Assembly (NCBI GenBank): GCA_028023455.1
Contig: JAQFVV010000158.1
Location: 1,610,001-1,674,000 of the forward strand
Direction: 5' to 3'
DNA length: 64,000 nt
Source of the DNA: Epiperipatus broadwayi
Taxonomy: Eukaryota; Onychophora; Udeonychophora; Euonychophora; Peripatidae
Of the stretch, positions 26,601 through 41,600 are shown piece after piece. A model generated the notes under the pieces. That model made no database searches and had not been told where the DNA came from. It saw nothing but the letters and a program-made list of their open reading frames with translations. Positions within the stretch are counted from its first letter, which is position 1, and the number at the start of each line of letters is the position of its first letter. A program made the position numbers and the translations under genes.

Positions 26601-29600
26601 GTCTCATCAGCAGATGAACATAATTATTCCAAAACCCAAAAAAATATATATATAAAAATAACACATTAAACACTGCAAGAAAGACTTTTACTCTTAAGTT
26701 GATCGAATATCCAAATAATTATTCTTGATATATTTTTTCAAAAATCTTCATCAACACAATATTCAAAAGCTGCTATATTTTTTCCTATCCATTTTTAGTG
26801 TCCAACTTTCATATTCATAGGAAGCCACTTTTTTTTTTAATGTTCACATGTCCAAAGATAATCATAGAAAATATTATAATTTAAACAATTCTGATTACTT
26901 TTTTTATTTAAAAATCTTTTACAGCTGTTTGCCTAGTGCTAGTCTTTAAGGAAACTTGAATCATAATTCAAGGAGGCCAAATTATTCATGACTTTTACAT
27001 CTCCTCATGAATTTTGAAGTTGTACCTAATATCATAATATGTTTTCTTCACATTTATCTATAATATCACATTCCTCTGTTCTTTAACTTTTTAAATAAAG
27101 ATCTTGAGGTATGTCATCAATTTATCTAAAGTTATTGTTTTTTTTTATATCAATTCTGAATCCATATTTGTCTTTTTTCAATTTTAGTGCCTTCATTTAC
27201 ATTTTAAATTTTCAAGTGAATCGCAAGGGAAACATTATGGATTTTTAAAAAAAAATCCTTTGCAAATATCAAATCATTCTGTTTCATTATAGCATGTTTT
27301 AATTGGAGTTTTTACCATCTTTTACAATCACTTTACTGAAAACATTCTGTAATTAGGCATAGTCAATTAAATTAAAGAGTTAAAGACTCTTTAGTAATCA
27401 ATAAAGCAAATGAGACTTTTTTCCAAATATTCTCTGACATTTTATTATCTATCACATATCAATAAGATTTATTGTTCTTTAACCCTTTCTAAATCCAGTT
27501 TATACATTTGACAATTCTCTTTCAATGTAATGTTGTAATCTATGCTAACTTTGCTTATTTACAGGAAATACTCTTTTAAGATTCAAACAAATTGAAAAAT
27601 ACATCTAGCAAATTCTAATGGTAACCCATTATTTTCAGATAAAAAATTAATTTCTTTGCATTTTTCATAGTGCTTTTTATTAAATTGTCTGATAGTTTCA
27701 ACTGTTTAGCAGTTTTCTTCAGAACTGTAATAAAAATTATCTGAAAAGTGCAATGAAGTACATTTTCAATGTAATTATTTAATATAAACAATGCAAAAAT
27801 AAAGAGTATTGAGTGTTGTTGGTAGGAAATAGCCAAGTTCACATGTACTAAACCATTTGAGGAGTTGTTGGAGGTAATTCAAAATCTTAATATTTATACT
27901 ATTTACTTTTAGAAGTCAAATTTTTATTTAAGAATAAGAAATCTAGAAAAGACAAAACTCTCAAAGATAGGCCATTTTCATAAATGCTAAATGAACCTAT
28001 GTTAAATTATCAATGAGAGTACATTGTCAAAATATATGGATTAACCTAAATAAATCATACAATATATCTTTATATAAAAGCGATAATATATATACTAATC
28101 ACATCCGTAAAAGCAATCTTAGCAAATATTAATTTTTGTCCTTTTCTATGTGCTTGAATTATTTTGCAATTATGATATGATGCACTATGGCTTCTCCTCT
28201 CAGCCATTATGCCCAGAGAAACCTGTTAGCCACTTTATCTTACCTTTCCATTCCCCACCATAAGTTTTTCCCATATTTTCCATCCTGATCCTGCCCATTT
28301 CCACAACATCATTTTTGTCCATTCTATGACCTTTATATCTAAATCCGCCTTATCTTTTTCCAAACCCAGCATAAAAACTAAGGGCCCACTGTCTGTATAA
28401 TCACTTTGTTTATATTTATTTTCTCACAACTTCATTATTTGTACCCTTTTTGCTTGTAAGCATTTACATTTAATTAGCATATGCCTAATATTTTCCATGC
28501 CTTTCTTATATAACTTACAAACTAAATCACTCACATTTCTTCATTTGTGTGTATTGAAACAGTAAGGTCTGCTTTGCAGATCTTCGTTTCACCTTTTCTC
28601 ACCTACTTCCTACCCTCATACCTTAGTTTGAACCCCAATCTATCGTAGTGTGTCTGCAATACACTTATATACCGAAAATCCCGCCTAATTTTAAACCACG
28701 AGCACAATGCTCGTATTATATATATAACTTATTCCCAAATAAAATAAAATATTATGAATTATGTATTTGTTCACATAATTTACATTTATTAAAAAGTAAG
28801 TTATATAAGTCGTAATTGCACACACACTATGATATCCATTTTAAAACATATCAAAATTATAAATTTTTAAGTTATTTTTTTGAATCTATTTACAAATATA
28901 TTACCTCATAATTATTTTGATTTAAAATAAAACTCATTTAGTAAATATTCGTTTAGTAGATAGATTCAAATATTGCAATTTAAAATAAAATAACTTTCGT
29001 TTAATTTAATAAAAGTTATCCCAAATATTTCTTTAAAATAAATGAGGGACAATAGTTTAATTAGTTAATATTATATAAGTTTATCTAAAAACAGCAGATG
29101 TCCACTTAAGGTTTTCTTTTAATTAGTAAAAGTAAATTTTAATTAAATCTAGTTTGTAATCCGAATGTCGACAGGGAAATTAACAAAAGAAATTAATTAA
29201 TGTTGAATTCCTTTAGACATTCGGATAGATTTAATTACAGCTGATAAGTCCGATATATTTTTGTAATGCTCCAGGGCAGTTCTATTGTTAACGTCTACTA
29301 TAAAAAGAAGGGTTTTCTTTTGTTCTCGAGTTCTTCTAATGTTTCTAAGAGAAATCATTCTGAGGTCTAATGTTTCTAACCAAAATTATAGTAGTAATTT
29401 GTAAATCTTGACATGACAGAGTAGAGTGCAAGAAGGCTATTTCTCTCCGAAATGGTCATATGCTGCCGTAGACCATCGGAAGTTATCACACAGGGAACCC
29501 TGGAACTGCTGCCACTGCCAAAAATATGAACATTTCCAGATTTTGCTGCTGAATTATAAAGCCTGCCGAACATCTACCTGAAAATGCTTCTCCAGAGGTA

Positions 29601-32600
29601 ACCCTAAATTAACCAAAGAGCTCTTGTGATAACTAACATGCTATAGCTATTCTAAATTGTTTTTCTTTTATTTCACATAACTTTATTATGTACTTCTTTA
29701 ATGTGTTCAAATATAATCAACCGTTTTGCTCTATCCTTGGGTTAATATTTTCTATTTATAAAGCTTTCTTTTATTTTATTATGATAATGTGTCAGAATCA
29801 TCTTTGACCGAGTGAACTATTCCCTTTATTGAAAGTAAGATGCCGCTATTAAGGCATATTTTAAATTTATAATTTTCCAATTTTATTATCTTGCAAATCA
29901 CTCGTTCGAGGGTGATTCTATTCTTTAATATGTAATATAATCACATAGTTTAAAATCTACATGTTATTGATTTTAATCTAATATGAGAGTATGTATGAGG
30001 TCAATGATTAAATGTGTCCCCTAATGCATGTTTGCATATATAAATCTATACTTTCTTTTCAAACCCGCAAGCATGCATTTTCCTATTTTAATTACCATGT
30101 TCTACTTTAATTATAAAGTTCATCATTGATGTCGAGAATGTACAGACCCTTTTAAATGAATTTCGGGGAATTTGATTGGGCATTTCTCTTAATCCGAGTA
30201 AAACCCATTCAGTATGCTTTTATATACACTAGTCTCTATTGCTGGTAAATGAATTGGTTGTTGAACCGCTTTGTTTTATTTTTCCAAGGATTCTTTACAC
30301 AAATCCGTTCTTTTCGCTTATTGCAAGTTTCCAGGCAGAGTGTGTTCCAAATGACACACCTGGGAATTAAACACAATCATCACACAATCGCTAAGTTTCG
30401 GCTGTTCATAAAATACTTTCCTATGGGTTAGCGGCGAGATGCCCTCCGTAATTATTTCGGATCTCCAATATTGTTTTATTTTATATTTATTTTACAAAGC
30501 ATCCGTGACTTAAACGTGTCACACTCTCCAACTTTAATAAATGCATTATCAGCAATACTGACCTCCCAATGTAACTCTATTATTATTATTCTCAAATAAA
30601 TGCTTTGATCACATTCCCACTTTGATGCTTAGTAAGCTTTTGTCCGTGCTATTCTCGAAATCAATAAATATTTTAGAACACTTAATTTTCAAATATTTTC
30701 TTAAACTTGTATAATTACTCAAAGCACCTCGCACATGTTCCTATCTCGTCAAGCACATTATCGTAATGTTATTAACCCGAGGAATAGAATATATCACTTT
30801 GTTTTAATGTCTTTTTGTAAGTTGTGGGAATATAATGCCAACAATTATTTAATACGCATCCCTGTCTCATATAAGCAGACAGTGGCATTATATATATAAT
30901 TTATATGAATAAATTTTGTGAAATTATTTAAAACTAAATTTGATCTCTTATTTTATTTGATTCCTATCACTGTCTCGGTCTATATATATATTTTCTGCAT
31001 TTCTTTTGTAAATCCATAGACGTTAATTAGCCACCCAAACTTCTTTTAGTATAGAGCCTTTTGTTTCTCCCTGACCACCAGGCACGGTCAAAGGTCATAC
31101 TAGCAGTGGCATCAGATGCGTTGTCACATAGATGGCGCTGTGAAATTTGGGCTTTAGATTCGAACTTAGTATATCTAGAAGGCAACCCCTCCTAGAATGT
31201 TCAGTTTCGTGTCTGGGGTTTGAATTCTGCAGTGTGTTAGCGAGATAGATGATTCTGACTGTTACAGTATATTCCTTTGTTGCTGACAATCTTATTCGAG
31301 CCTTAAACAATAAACTACTTTTCTTGCTATTATTGTAAATTTAACTCTCACACAATATTCTGTTTACTTCTATATATATTTAAACTCTTTTTACTCTCCA
31401 GACTAATGCTCCAACTTCCTATTTTTTATTAATGCATCTATTCTTCTATCCCATTCTTTGCCACTATGACATTCAACAATCGTCCTAACACAATTATCTC
31501 ACCCTTTGTATAAGTATACTGATATAAAGTCTTTATTCAAATCTTCTGCATACTATACCTTTCTCACCCATCTTATTACCTGTCCTTTACTTGTAACCCA
31601 ATTAAATACCATTTGGCTATTCTCTTACTATCCATAAATTGCAATCTAGAAAACATTTTCATTTTGCTTTTTTGCATTTCTCATATAAAAACTTAACCAT
31701 CCCATTTCTCCTTGGATTTCCTACTTCACCATCCACATATTTGCATCTAATGCATATTTTCCTACTTCTCTTTATACTTTTTCTAAGTAATGTAACACCC
31801 CTTTACTAACACGATGCATCACTACCATAAGTTAATCCTGCTACTGCCAATCCTTCCATACAATTCTTGCTACATCTTATCAATTCATTTCTCTTTTTTT
31901 TGCTTCATTTATCAATTTTTTCTTCCATCCATCCAAGCAATTTCTCTGATTACTTAAGATGATTCCCAAATAGTTATACCTATTCATCACATTTAATTTT
32001 ATATTCCCCAATAAAAATTCTTTTTCTTCTCTTTCCCCAGCATTTATAATCATTACTTTTGATTTTTTTTTCATTAAATTTGATCCCCATCTCTTTACCC
32101 CCTGGTGCAAGTCTTCAGCACAACTTTCATATTCTCCCTACTTTCTGTGCACAAGAAGATATCAGCAAATAAAAGAGTTAATAATGTATACATCCCCTTG
32201 CTATCTATTAAAGGTATCTCCATCCCTCTTCTTAGTCTTTCTATTGTTCTCTCCATTTCTTGCAAATATAACAAAAACAAAATAGATGACATAGAGCATC
32301 CTTGCCTTAATCCCACCCCATTAGTAATTATTTTCACACAATCTCTTAAGATCCACTAAAGCTCCATTCCCAAATTTATTAAACTTACCCATAATCTATT
32401 TCTATTTATTCTATCATGTCTTGAATTGCCATCTTTGCTATCCATATATCTGCATACAATGCATGTCTTTCTACTTCTCTTTGTACTTTTTCTAAGTAAT
32501 TTAACACCCCTTTACTAACACAACACATCATTATCATACATTAACCCTGCTACTGCCACTCCTTTCCATACAATTCTTGCTACATCATAGTTATTATTTT

Positions 32601-35600
32601 GATTGATAAACATATCTTTTTACCAACTTATATAGTTTTTACTAAAAGGTGATTGTTCCTATGTTAATTATAGGTCACATGAATGATGAAATACAATCAT
32701 AAAATGGACATACAGTTGATGTGGTACAGAATTCATCATCAACGAAGAGATCATACTTCCATTGGCAGATATTTATCTTTTTTTTTTTTTTACTTAAAAA
32801 ATGAATGTCATTCAGTTTCAGATTTTGGATTTCCAATATCAATTCTATCCTACAAATATTTGACATATTTGTTTTTGGTCAGTTTACATATACATTATAT
32901 TATATTATCTTTCATTAATATTAGTGATTAGTAAATATATTACGATTCTTAATTATATTCCTGAGGATATTTCAAGCAACTATTTAAATATTGAATTATT
33001 TTCTAATTCATTTACACTATAATTTCTAATAGATAACCAATAGCTTTCCACTACAATTAATTTTTATTTTTACTTAAATACAAATTATGCTTACTATGAA
33101 TTAGTATGTAAACTAGAAACAATGTAAAGTATTGGGTTACATATAATTTCTAGTTATGATCAATCAACCAAATGCTGTTAAACTTTTCAGTACCTTTGTA
33201 TTTATTAGATTGCTATGTCAATATTTTTGTATTAGCTATTCCAGATGTATATAGGAATTCAAAGATCTAGAAAAATTTTAAATTTAAGGGTAAATCTATG
33301 ACATCCTAAACATAAAACAGCATTATTAATAAATGGGTTCTCCAATTTTCATAGTAGAACTCATTTCTTACTCATTCATGAAAGTGAGTTTTAAGTCAAA
33401 TATTTGCAATACAATTACAATCTTTTTCTAACATTATGTGTAATTTCTAGTTTTGACCAATAAATCAAATATTAATAAACTTTTAAGCAACCTTGCAATT
33501 ATTAGGTTATTATGGCAATGTGAAATGACCATTTAAATTAGATGTCCAAGATATACATAGAAATTAACAAATCTAACAAATTTTCAAACGAGAAATCCAT
33601 TACATTCCACATATAAACATGGCTTATTTACATACAGCTTAGTCTAATTTTTTTGGCAGAGATCATTTCTTATTCACTTTTACTTATCATGCAAATGAAA
33701 AGTTTTAAGTCAAATATTTGCAACATAAATAAATACAGAAATTTTTAAATATAAGTAATTTACGATTTTGAAAAATCAATCAAATTTTTTAGTACCACTA
33801 TAATTATTAAATTGAAACACTAATACAAAATGATCATTTACATTGGTTGTCCCAGATCTATCCAATGATTATTAATTCTGTTGAATCCTCAAATGTAAAA
33901 TGTTAAAGTTTGAGAATAAATCATTAATATATTCTTAATCTTCCAAAGAAAGTGAATTGTGTTACTAGGAATTTCTCATTAACTAAATCTAGTATTCAAT
34001 GATTTTGTTAACATAAATTTTAATGAATAAATTATCTTTAATAATAATAGATTTATATATATATTTTAAATATTATAAATATTTATGTATTCTTTTTATT
34101 ATGCGTACATAATAATAAATCTTCTAAACATAACTGATTTATTCAATGTAATTTATTTATATATTTATCTCAAGACAAATTTCAATACATGTTCATGGTA
34201 TTAATAATTTTAATTTTGAATTGTCACTGAGTTATATATTTAAAATCCATGCTGCATTAATTTGGTCATTGGTTTCATAATATCATTTATATTTTTAATG
34301 AACCATGCTTTCTTAATCTTATCTTTTTCCATCATTTTTACTCATCACATGTAACTTTAATCTTTTCTCAATTTGTTCATGTCTTATGCACAAAATTTAA
34401 TGTCAATTCTGACTATTTCTCTTTCAAATTAGTGTGTGTGTGTGTGTGTTAAGCATTGCATGATTAGAATTTAATATTTGCATCACCAAGCAATTAAGAC
34501 ATTTAGTTGGTCATCTATACTTAGTTAGTCTTTAGTGTTATATATATATTTAAATCTATCACTAATTTGTATCTAACATCAAATTTATGTTTACAAATAT
34601 TGTTAATTTTAGTTGTTATCCTGTGAAAATAAGGCCTAGAAATTCATGATTAACTGTCTTTGCTTTAAGTTTTATTTTTATTATATTTTTGACCTAGGAA
34701 AAATTTAAATTATGAGCTAAGAATAAAATAAAAGGAAAAGGAATATTAAAGAAGCATAGTTCATTACAAATACAAATGATATAATGAACTAATGATCAAA
34801 TAGTATTTAAATTAGCATTGCATGAAATTTAAACTATGGTAATTCTAAATTAAAATCATTAATTATATTCTAATGTATTGAAGATCAGTTCAGGTTAATA
34901 AATAAATTAAATTGAAGAAATCACTTCTGAAGATATATTATTATATACATTTAGCAGAAGAAAACAGATTGACATATATGTGATTAGTTGATTGGTGTGA
35001 TTGATAATATCTGCAGTCAATCAAATATTCTAGACTTGATTTTTAAGGAATTTTTAAAGAAGTTTGTGGCATTGATGTGTGGGTGTAAATATATATTATA
35101 AAGAATGAAAATATACAATTATTTTACAATTTTATTATAAACAGTATTTTGAAATGGATCTTAAAATAGATCTAATCATTTCTGTAGCTGACTAACATTA
35201 TTATATATTAAATATAAGGAAATTTAATAGGTGTTATGGCTCAAATATATGTAAAATATTCTATAAGAGTATATGGACAATTAAATAATATAGCGATAAA
35301 TTTCAAAAATTGCTAAGTCTGGGTTTTGACGAAGAGCATCTTTATTAAAGCTAGACTACATATATAAAAAGTGCTGCATATTGACTAAAAATGTAAAATA
35401 ATATAAAGTTACATGCATGTAAAAATAGTCACTATAAAAGACAATAAAAGATTCTAGAAATAATTAAAATACTTAATAAATTAAGTTATGCACATACCAA
35501 TATAATCTAGATATGCTAATTTGAGATGGAGAGAATAATGAAAATGTTTTTATGCAAATTATCTCTACAATAAAATGGACTACCTAAAATGTCAGCAGAA

Positions 35601-38600
35601 CATTTAGAATATAGCCAGAGAGCAATTCGGTGCTAAGTATAATGTGAGCAGTAAACTACTTGCAAACTCAGCAATCCATAAGTAGTGAAATATGCTAAAG
35701 AAATTATTAAGAGTGCAAAATTAATGAAGAAGAGTTAAGAGTAAATAGAGTACTGTATAAGAAGTGCAACATTATAATTAAATATTATAAAGAATTGTGC
35801 ATACATAATTAAGACTGATTAAATTTATGGAAGGCAACCAGCAAGTTATTAGCTAAAAGACTAACAAGCTACTAATATTATATATTTAGAGTAATAAACT
35901 CATTATTAATTTAAATCTTTTTTTTGTGTGTGTATATATATTTCTAAAATAATATAATGAATGTACAGCTGGCTTAAAACAAAACAGCCTCCTGTACACA
36001 TCAGTTGGCACAATTTGACAATTCAAACCCTGCAGACATTAGTTTCAGCAGTTTTAAAAACCCATATAAAGTACTAATTGTCTACATGTTTATATGAAAT
36101 GGCAATGCAGAATAGCACAGTAATGCCATTTGATGCAATCCAGGGCAATGATAAATATGTATTAGTCATGCTGAAAGACACATTAATTAATTACCATTAC
36201 TGAAAATAAATTGAAAATTGCTACCTTAAAGTGGATGTTGGAAAAGGATGTGTTGCAATTACTAAATTCTCTTTGTGATCTAAAAATGTTTGAAAATATT
36301 TTGTACAAGGAGTTACTGCAAAAATTAAATTCATATTTTGAACCAACAACTTTGAAATACACAGCACAACTTCGCTTCCAAAACAAAATGTAATCACCAA
36401 ATTAAAACATACAGGAGTATGATATAGCACTAAGAGAATTATCAAAGGAATACATATTTTGAGACTATATCAAAGATATGCTATTAGATCAGTTGGTATG
36501 GGATACGCAAAATGAGAGACAAATAATGTTAAGTGAGTCTACACTAAATTATACTGCTGCCATTAAACAAGGAATAGCATATAAAAGTTCTAGATCATGC
36601 TCTAGAATTTAAAAATTTAGCAGATGAAAAGCCAATCACACATATAAACAAAGTGAAATCATAGATGATGAAGAAAAATACTAAACAGGAGATCAACATT
36701 TATTATTGTTCTGAAAAGAAAGGACACATAAAAAGAATGTGTAAATTCAAAAAAGACAAGTGTCATAATTTGCCATGGATTTGTACAATCAAATGACTAA
36801 ATTTACTTGCTAATAGCAAATTGAAGAGAGAAATAGTCATGAATGCTGCAAATGTTAAAAAAATAAAGTGAGGATAAGTTGAATTTATTAGATATCAAAA
36901 TCACAAAATTGGAAATTGAAAGTGGAGCAAAATGAAACATTAAGATACAAATTAAAAAGACAAATTTGGTAACTACAGACATAAATGGGGATACTATTAA
37001 CATAAAAAAATAATGATAGTATAGATAAAAGTAAACAGGCACATAAAAAATTTACTGATATATGTAGTGACTAAGAATATTATCCATATATTAGAATGTA
37101 ACTGGTTTAAGTCTTTGAGAATCAGGATTAATATTATTTAAAAAAGAAATTACAAACAGAAATAAGAAACAAATATTCTCAGCTCTTTAAATCCAGCCCA
37201 GAAGAGTTTAAGATGAGACCAGTAGAAGTAGGTAATGCACAATAAGTTGTCTGTAGGCCTAGGAAGGTTCCATTCACTCTTAAAGCTAATGTGGAGGAAG
37301 TGCTAAATGATTTAGCAATCAAAGGCAACATTATGCCAACAGAAGAATCTGCCTGAACAACACTCATGTCATTGTTTTGAAACAGGATGTCCATGTAAGG
37401 ATATGCAGTGACTATTGAGTAACTGTAAATAAAAATATCAATAAAAGAGCTTGTCCCATACCAAGTGTAAGATAAGTATTAGCTTCTGGACAGAAAGCTT
37501 CATACTTTGCCAGAGATTTGTAACAGCATTTTATCAAATCCCAGTTACTTCTAGTACAGCCGAGTTGCTTATAATAAATGCACACATGGGCCTACTTAAG
37601 TTTAATGAGTTATTATATGAATTACAATAGTGCCTAATATATCCCAAGCTAAATTGGAAAACCTTTTAGAAGGGGTAGAAGAAGTTATACCACAATTGGA
37701 CAATATCCTGATAATTGCTGAAAGTGAAATTCAATTGAGTAAACGGGTAAACACCATGTGTGAAAAGTTAAATAAATTCAGAGTGAGATTCAATACCTTA
37801 AAGTGTATTTAATCAGCATAAAAAAATTAAATTTCTGGGACACATTATAATAGTTAAAGACAAATATTTTAATTCAGACAAGGTTACTGCAGTTAAGAAT
37901 GCCCCAAAGCCAAGAAATGTTAAACAGTTACAAACTTTTTAAGATTTACTGAACTTTTTGGAAAGCTTCCTGAATAAAAAATCTCACATAGCTCCCCCCC
38001 CCACCTTCTGTCTATGAATTATTAAAGAAAAACCAGAGATGGAAGTGGGGAGCTCAACTGGATGAAGCTTTTAGAAAAGTAAAGGATTTGCTGGCATCTG
38101 ATTAATTATTAATATATTATTGTTAAGAATCAGAAGTGTTGATTACAATGGATATATCAGACTTTGTGATAGGTGCTGTAATTTCTCATAGTATATATGG
38201 AGATAAATTCCCTATTGTATATGCATCTAGAATACTTTTAATGGGTGAGAAAAACTATAGCCAATCAGATAAGAAACTGTTGCAATAATATTTGCCATAA
38301 AAAAAAAACCTCAATATATTTACGGATAGATATTTAAAATTTTTACAGACCATAGGCCTCTATTGGGAATATTTGAGAAAAATAAAAAAACTTCAGATCA
38401 TGCTGGCTAATGTATGCTGTGATGGATTAATATTTTCGCTTCATATGATTTTGATTTTGAAATATTATACAAGCTTGGAAAACAGCTAAAACATCAGATA
38501 AAAACAAATGCAAAACATGTATTACAGAAATATAGTCTAGAGTTTAAAATAGCAAGATTATAGCAGAATGTACTAAAAGTGATATAGGATGTGTTAGTGC

Positions 38601-41600
38601 TGCAAATCTAAAATGCTTGGGAAAATTTGTCTCTGTGACAAGAATTTATTGCAATGACAGACTGAGTTTAATTACAGCTGAGCAGAGAAAATGGGTGTTA
38701 CAGTTGCTATATGAAGGGCACTCCAGAATACTATGTCTGGTGCTGGACATGAATAATAATGATATTGAAGAAATTGTAAAGAAACATCCTGCCTATTGAG
38801 AATAGCAAGATTATCTATGAAAGAGTTCAAATCATGGCTTGAAGCTACAAAAGCATGAGAAAGGTTTCATTTGGTTCATGTAGAATCATTCCATGAATAT
38901 ATATTTCTTGTAATTATTGATTCATACCCCAAATGGATGGAATATAGAATTGTAAAAAATACTAATGATGATAATGTAATAAAAATATTAAATTGTTTGC
39001 AACATACATCCTGAATTTATAGTTACAGAAAATGATGCAGGATTTTGTTCAGTATAATTAAAGGATTTTCTCACTCAGAAGGGAATACAACATGTATTAA
39101 CATCACCATAACACCCTGAGCTAAATGGATTAGCAAAAAAGGTTGTTTAACATCTAAAGTGCACTCTGCATAGAATGAAGTAGGTTGATATTCATGAAAT
39201 GCTAATAACTGTAATGTTTTATCATCACTTCACATCGGGTTCAATAACTAAGAAAAAGAGAATTGGAAGAATTATTAATGAAATGCCATGTTAAAATGCA
39301 TGTTTTTGTACTGATTCCAGACAAAACTAAAATGAATGAACTAAAGTTTGAAAGTCTCAAGTTAATATAGAATAGACTGTCTGGATAAAAGATCTACTGA
39401 GGAAAAAATGGAATACCAGGAATTATAATTAGGCTACTATCTAAGCAAATACATGAAATTAAAATGGAAGATGGCAGAGAGTTAAGATAGCACATTAACC
39501 ATTTAAAAAAACTATTTTATGGACTTAATAGAAATAATGAGTAAGATTACAAGTTCAGCTACCACTCATGTAGAAGATTCTCTAGAAAGTAGTGAGAATA
39601 TTAAAACAGGTGCAGCTACCAATACAGAAAAAGATGAAGAAAAATATTCCAGACTAGATTTACAGGACTACTTATTGAAAAGACCTATATCCCAGCTGAG
39701 AAGAGCTAGACTATGAATAAGTCCTGAAAAATTTTAAGATTCTATTTGTGATTAAACTTTACACTACTTCTAGAGTGAAGGAGATATTGCTGGATATTGA
39801 CTAAAATTTTTATGTTCAATAATATAAAGTTACATGTGTGTGCATGTAAAACTAATCAATATAAAAGACAATAAAAGTCACTCTAGAAATAATTAAAATG
39901 CATGTTATGCAAATACCAGAATAACCAGGTTATGCTAATTTGCATGGAGAGAATAAAAGAACTGTTTTATATAAATTATCTTTACAGACAAAATGGAATA
40001 TTTAAAATGTCAGCAGAGCATTAATAGCCAGAAAGCAGTTCAGCATTGTAAGCAATAAGGTGCCTGCAAACCTAATATGGTAAAAAGATCATTGTAATGT
40101 AAAGTTAATGAAAAAAGAGTTAATAGAATAAATAAATTATTATGTAAGAGGTGCAAAATTGTAGTTAAATACTATAAAGAACTTTGAGTGCCTAATTAAG
40201 AATGATTAAATATATGGAAGTCAACCAGCATGTCACTAGTTGAAAAACTAACAAGTTACTAATGAGAAATATATTTCAATGAATACATCAAACTTCTTTT
40301 CAAAACTTGTTTTAATATGACTATAATAAAAATAAAATATATCCAATGTTTCGACTATTTTATATAGTTTTTTCCAAGGAACACTAAAAAAAAAAATAAT
40401 ACAAATATATAATAATAAATATCACATATTCCAAACAAATGCAAAAAATATTAAAAAATACTAAAAATTCTCTTTACCTCAACAACTTTTTCTATTGCAA
40501 ACAATCTCAACTTAATCAAATTTTTTACATCTATATACCCATCCAAAAAAATACCTTAAAAATTTAATTAACAAGCTTTTTTTTTTCTTTCTCATTAACA
40601 TCCTGTTTACTTCAGGTTCAATTTCCCTAATGTAAATCCCTTCCTTTATTATTCTTTCATGATATGACTTAATATATTCTAAAGGTTTTATTTCAAAATC
40701 TGATATGACTTAATATATTCTAAAGGTTTTATTTCAAAATCTTTATGTTTAATCCTGAATTAAACAGGATGTTAATAGAAAAGAAAAAAGAAAATAATAG
40801 GTTTGTTAATTAAATTTTTAAGATATTTTTTTGGATGAGTATATAAATGTAAAAAATTTGATTAAGTTGAGATTGTTTGTAATAAAAAAAGATTTTGAGG
40901 TAAAGAGAATTTTTAGTATTTTTTAATATTTTTTGCATTTGTTTGGAATATGCGATATTATATATATTTGTATTTTTTTTTAGTATTCCTTGAAAAAGAC
41001 TATATAAAATAGTTGAAACGTTGGATGTATTTTATTTTTATTATAGTCATATTAAAACAAGTTTTGAAAAGAAGTTTGATGTATTCATTGGCATATATGG
41101 AAAATTATGAACTATTTTGAAAAGAAAAAATGTGTAGATGATATTTTAAATTCATTGAGAAATATATTCATTATTAAGTTGTTTTTGTGTGTGTGTAAGT
41201 TTTATTTCCAAAATAATATAATGAGTTTACAGTTGGTTTAAAATAAAACAGGCCCTCATACCTATCAGCAAAAACATTAATGATTTAATAACAGCATCTG
41301 TTTGAATATGAAAAAAATATGTAATTTTACTTTAAATTTTGACTTAAATAACACTAAAAATTTTCATGAGAAAAGAAATCATAATAAAAGGAAAATCAAA
41401 TAAATTAATTTTTATAAATAGAAATAAGAAATCTTTAATTAATAGTAAGTGTAAATATTAAAATTTACGAATTTTGTGATATCACATGGTGATGTTTGCT
41501 TTCAAAAACTTTTAAATGTTTAGCAGTTGAAAAGGATTGTGAATGTAATGGAAAGTATTTATATCTATTTTTATAATTATTATTGTGAATATTTATTGTT

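Larger units (their letters stand above)
35372..41267 (+). mobile_element. Ty3/gypsy LTR retrotransposon, complete layout, inactivated
   Basis: It has a 5' LTR (35372-36003), a primer-binding site (36006-), gag, a damaged zinc knuckle, protease/RT/RNase H/integrase remnants, a purine tract (39772-39784) and a 3' LTR (39788-41267). The 3' LTR is itself split by another insertion (40276-41155). The internal region is about 3.8 kb, short for the group. The pol order RT-RNase H-integrase is that of Ty3/gypsy, and the gag and RT wording is closest to the K02A2.6-type invertebrate elements. Every frame carries many stops. It sits in the 15.9-kb S28 intron, opposite in strand to the gene. Confidence 0.8.
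39788..41267 (+). repeat. 3' LTR of the gypsy element, split
   Basis: It begins TGCTGGATATTGACTAAAA and ends TACCTATCA. Homology to the 5' LTR runs to about 40275 and resumes at 41156; the 880 bp between are a later insertion. Confidence 0.75.

Noticed and set aside
30600-30890. - strand frames reading MRQGCVL and FIDFENSTDKSL as a reverse transcriptase
   Set aside because: The two motifs occur in the wrong order for a reverse transcriptase, so at most one is a real scrap; not called as a gene.
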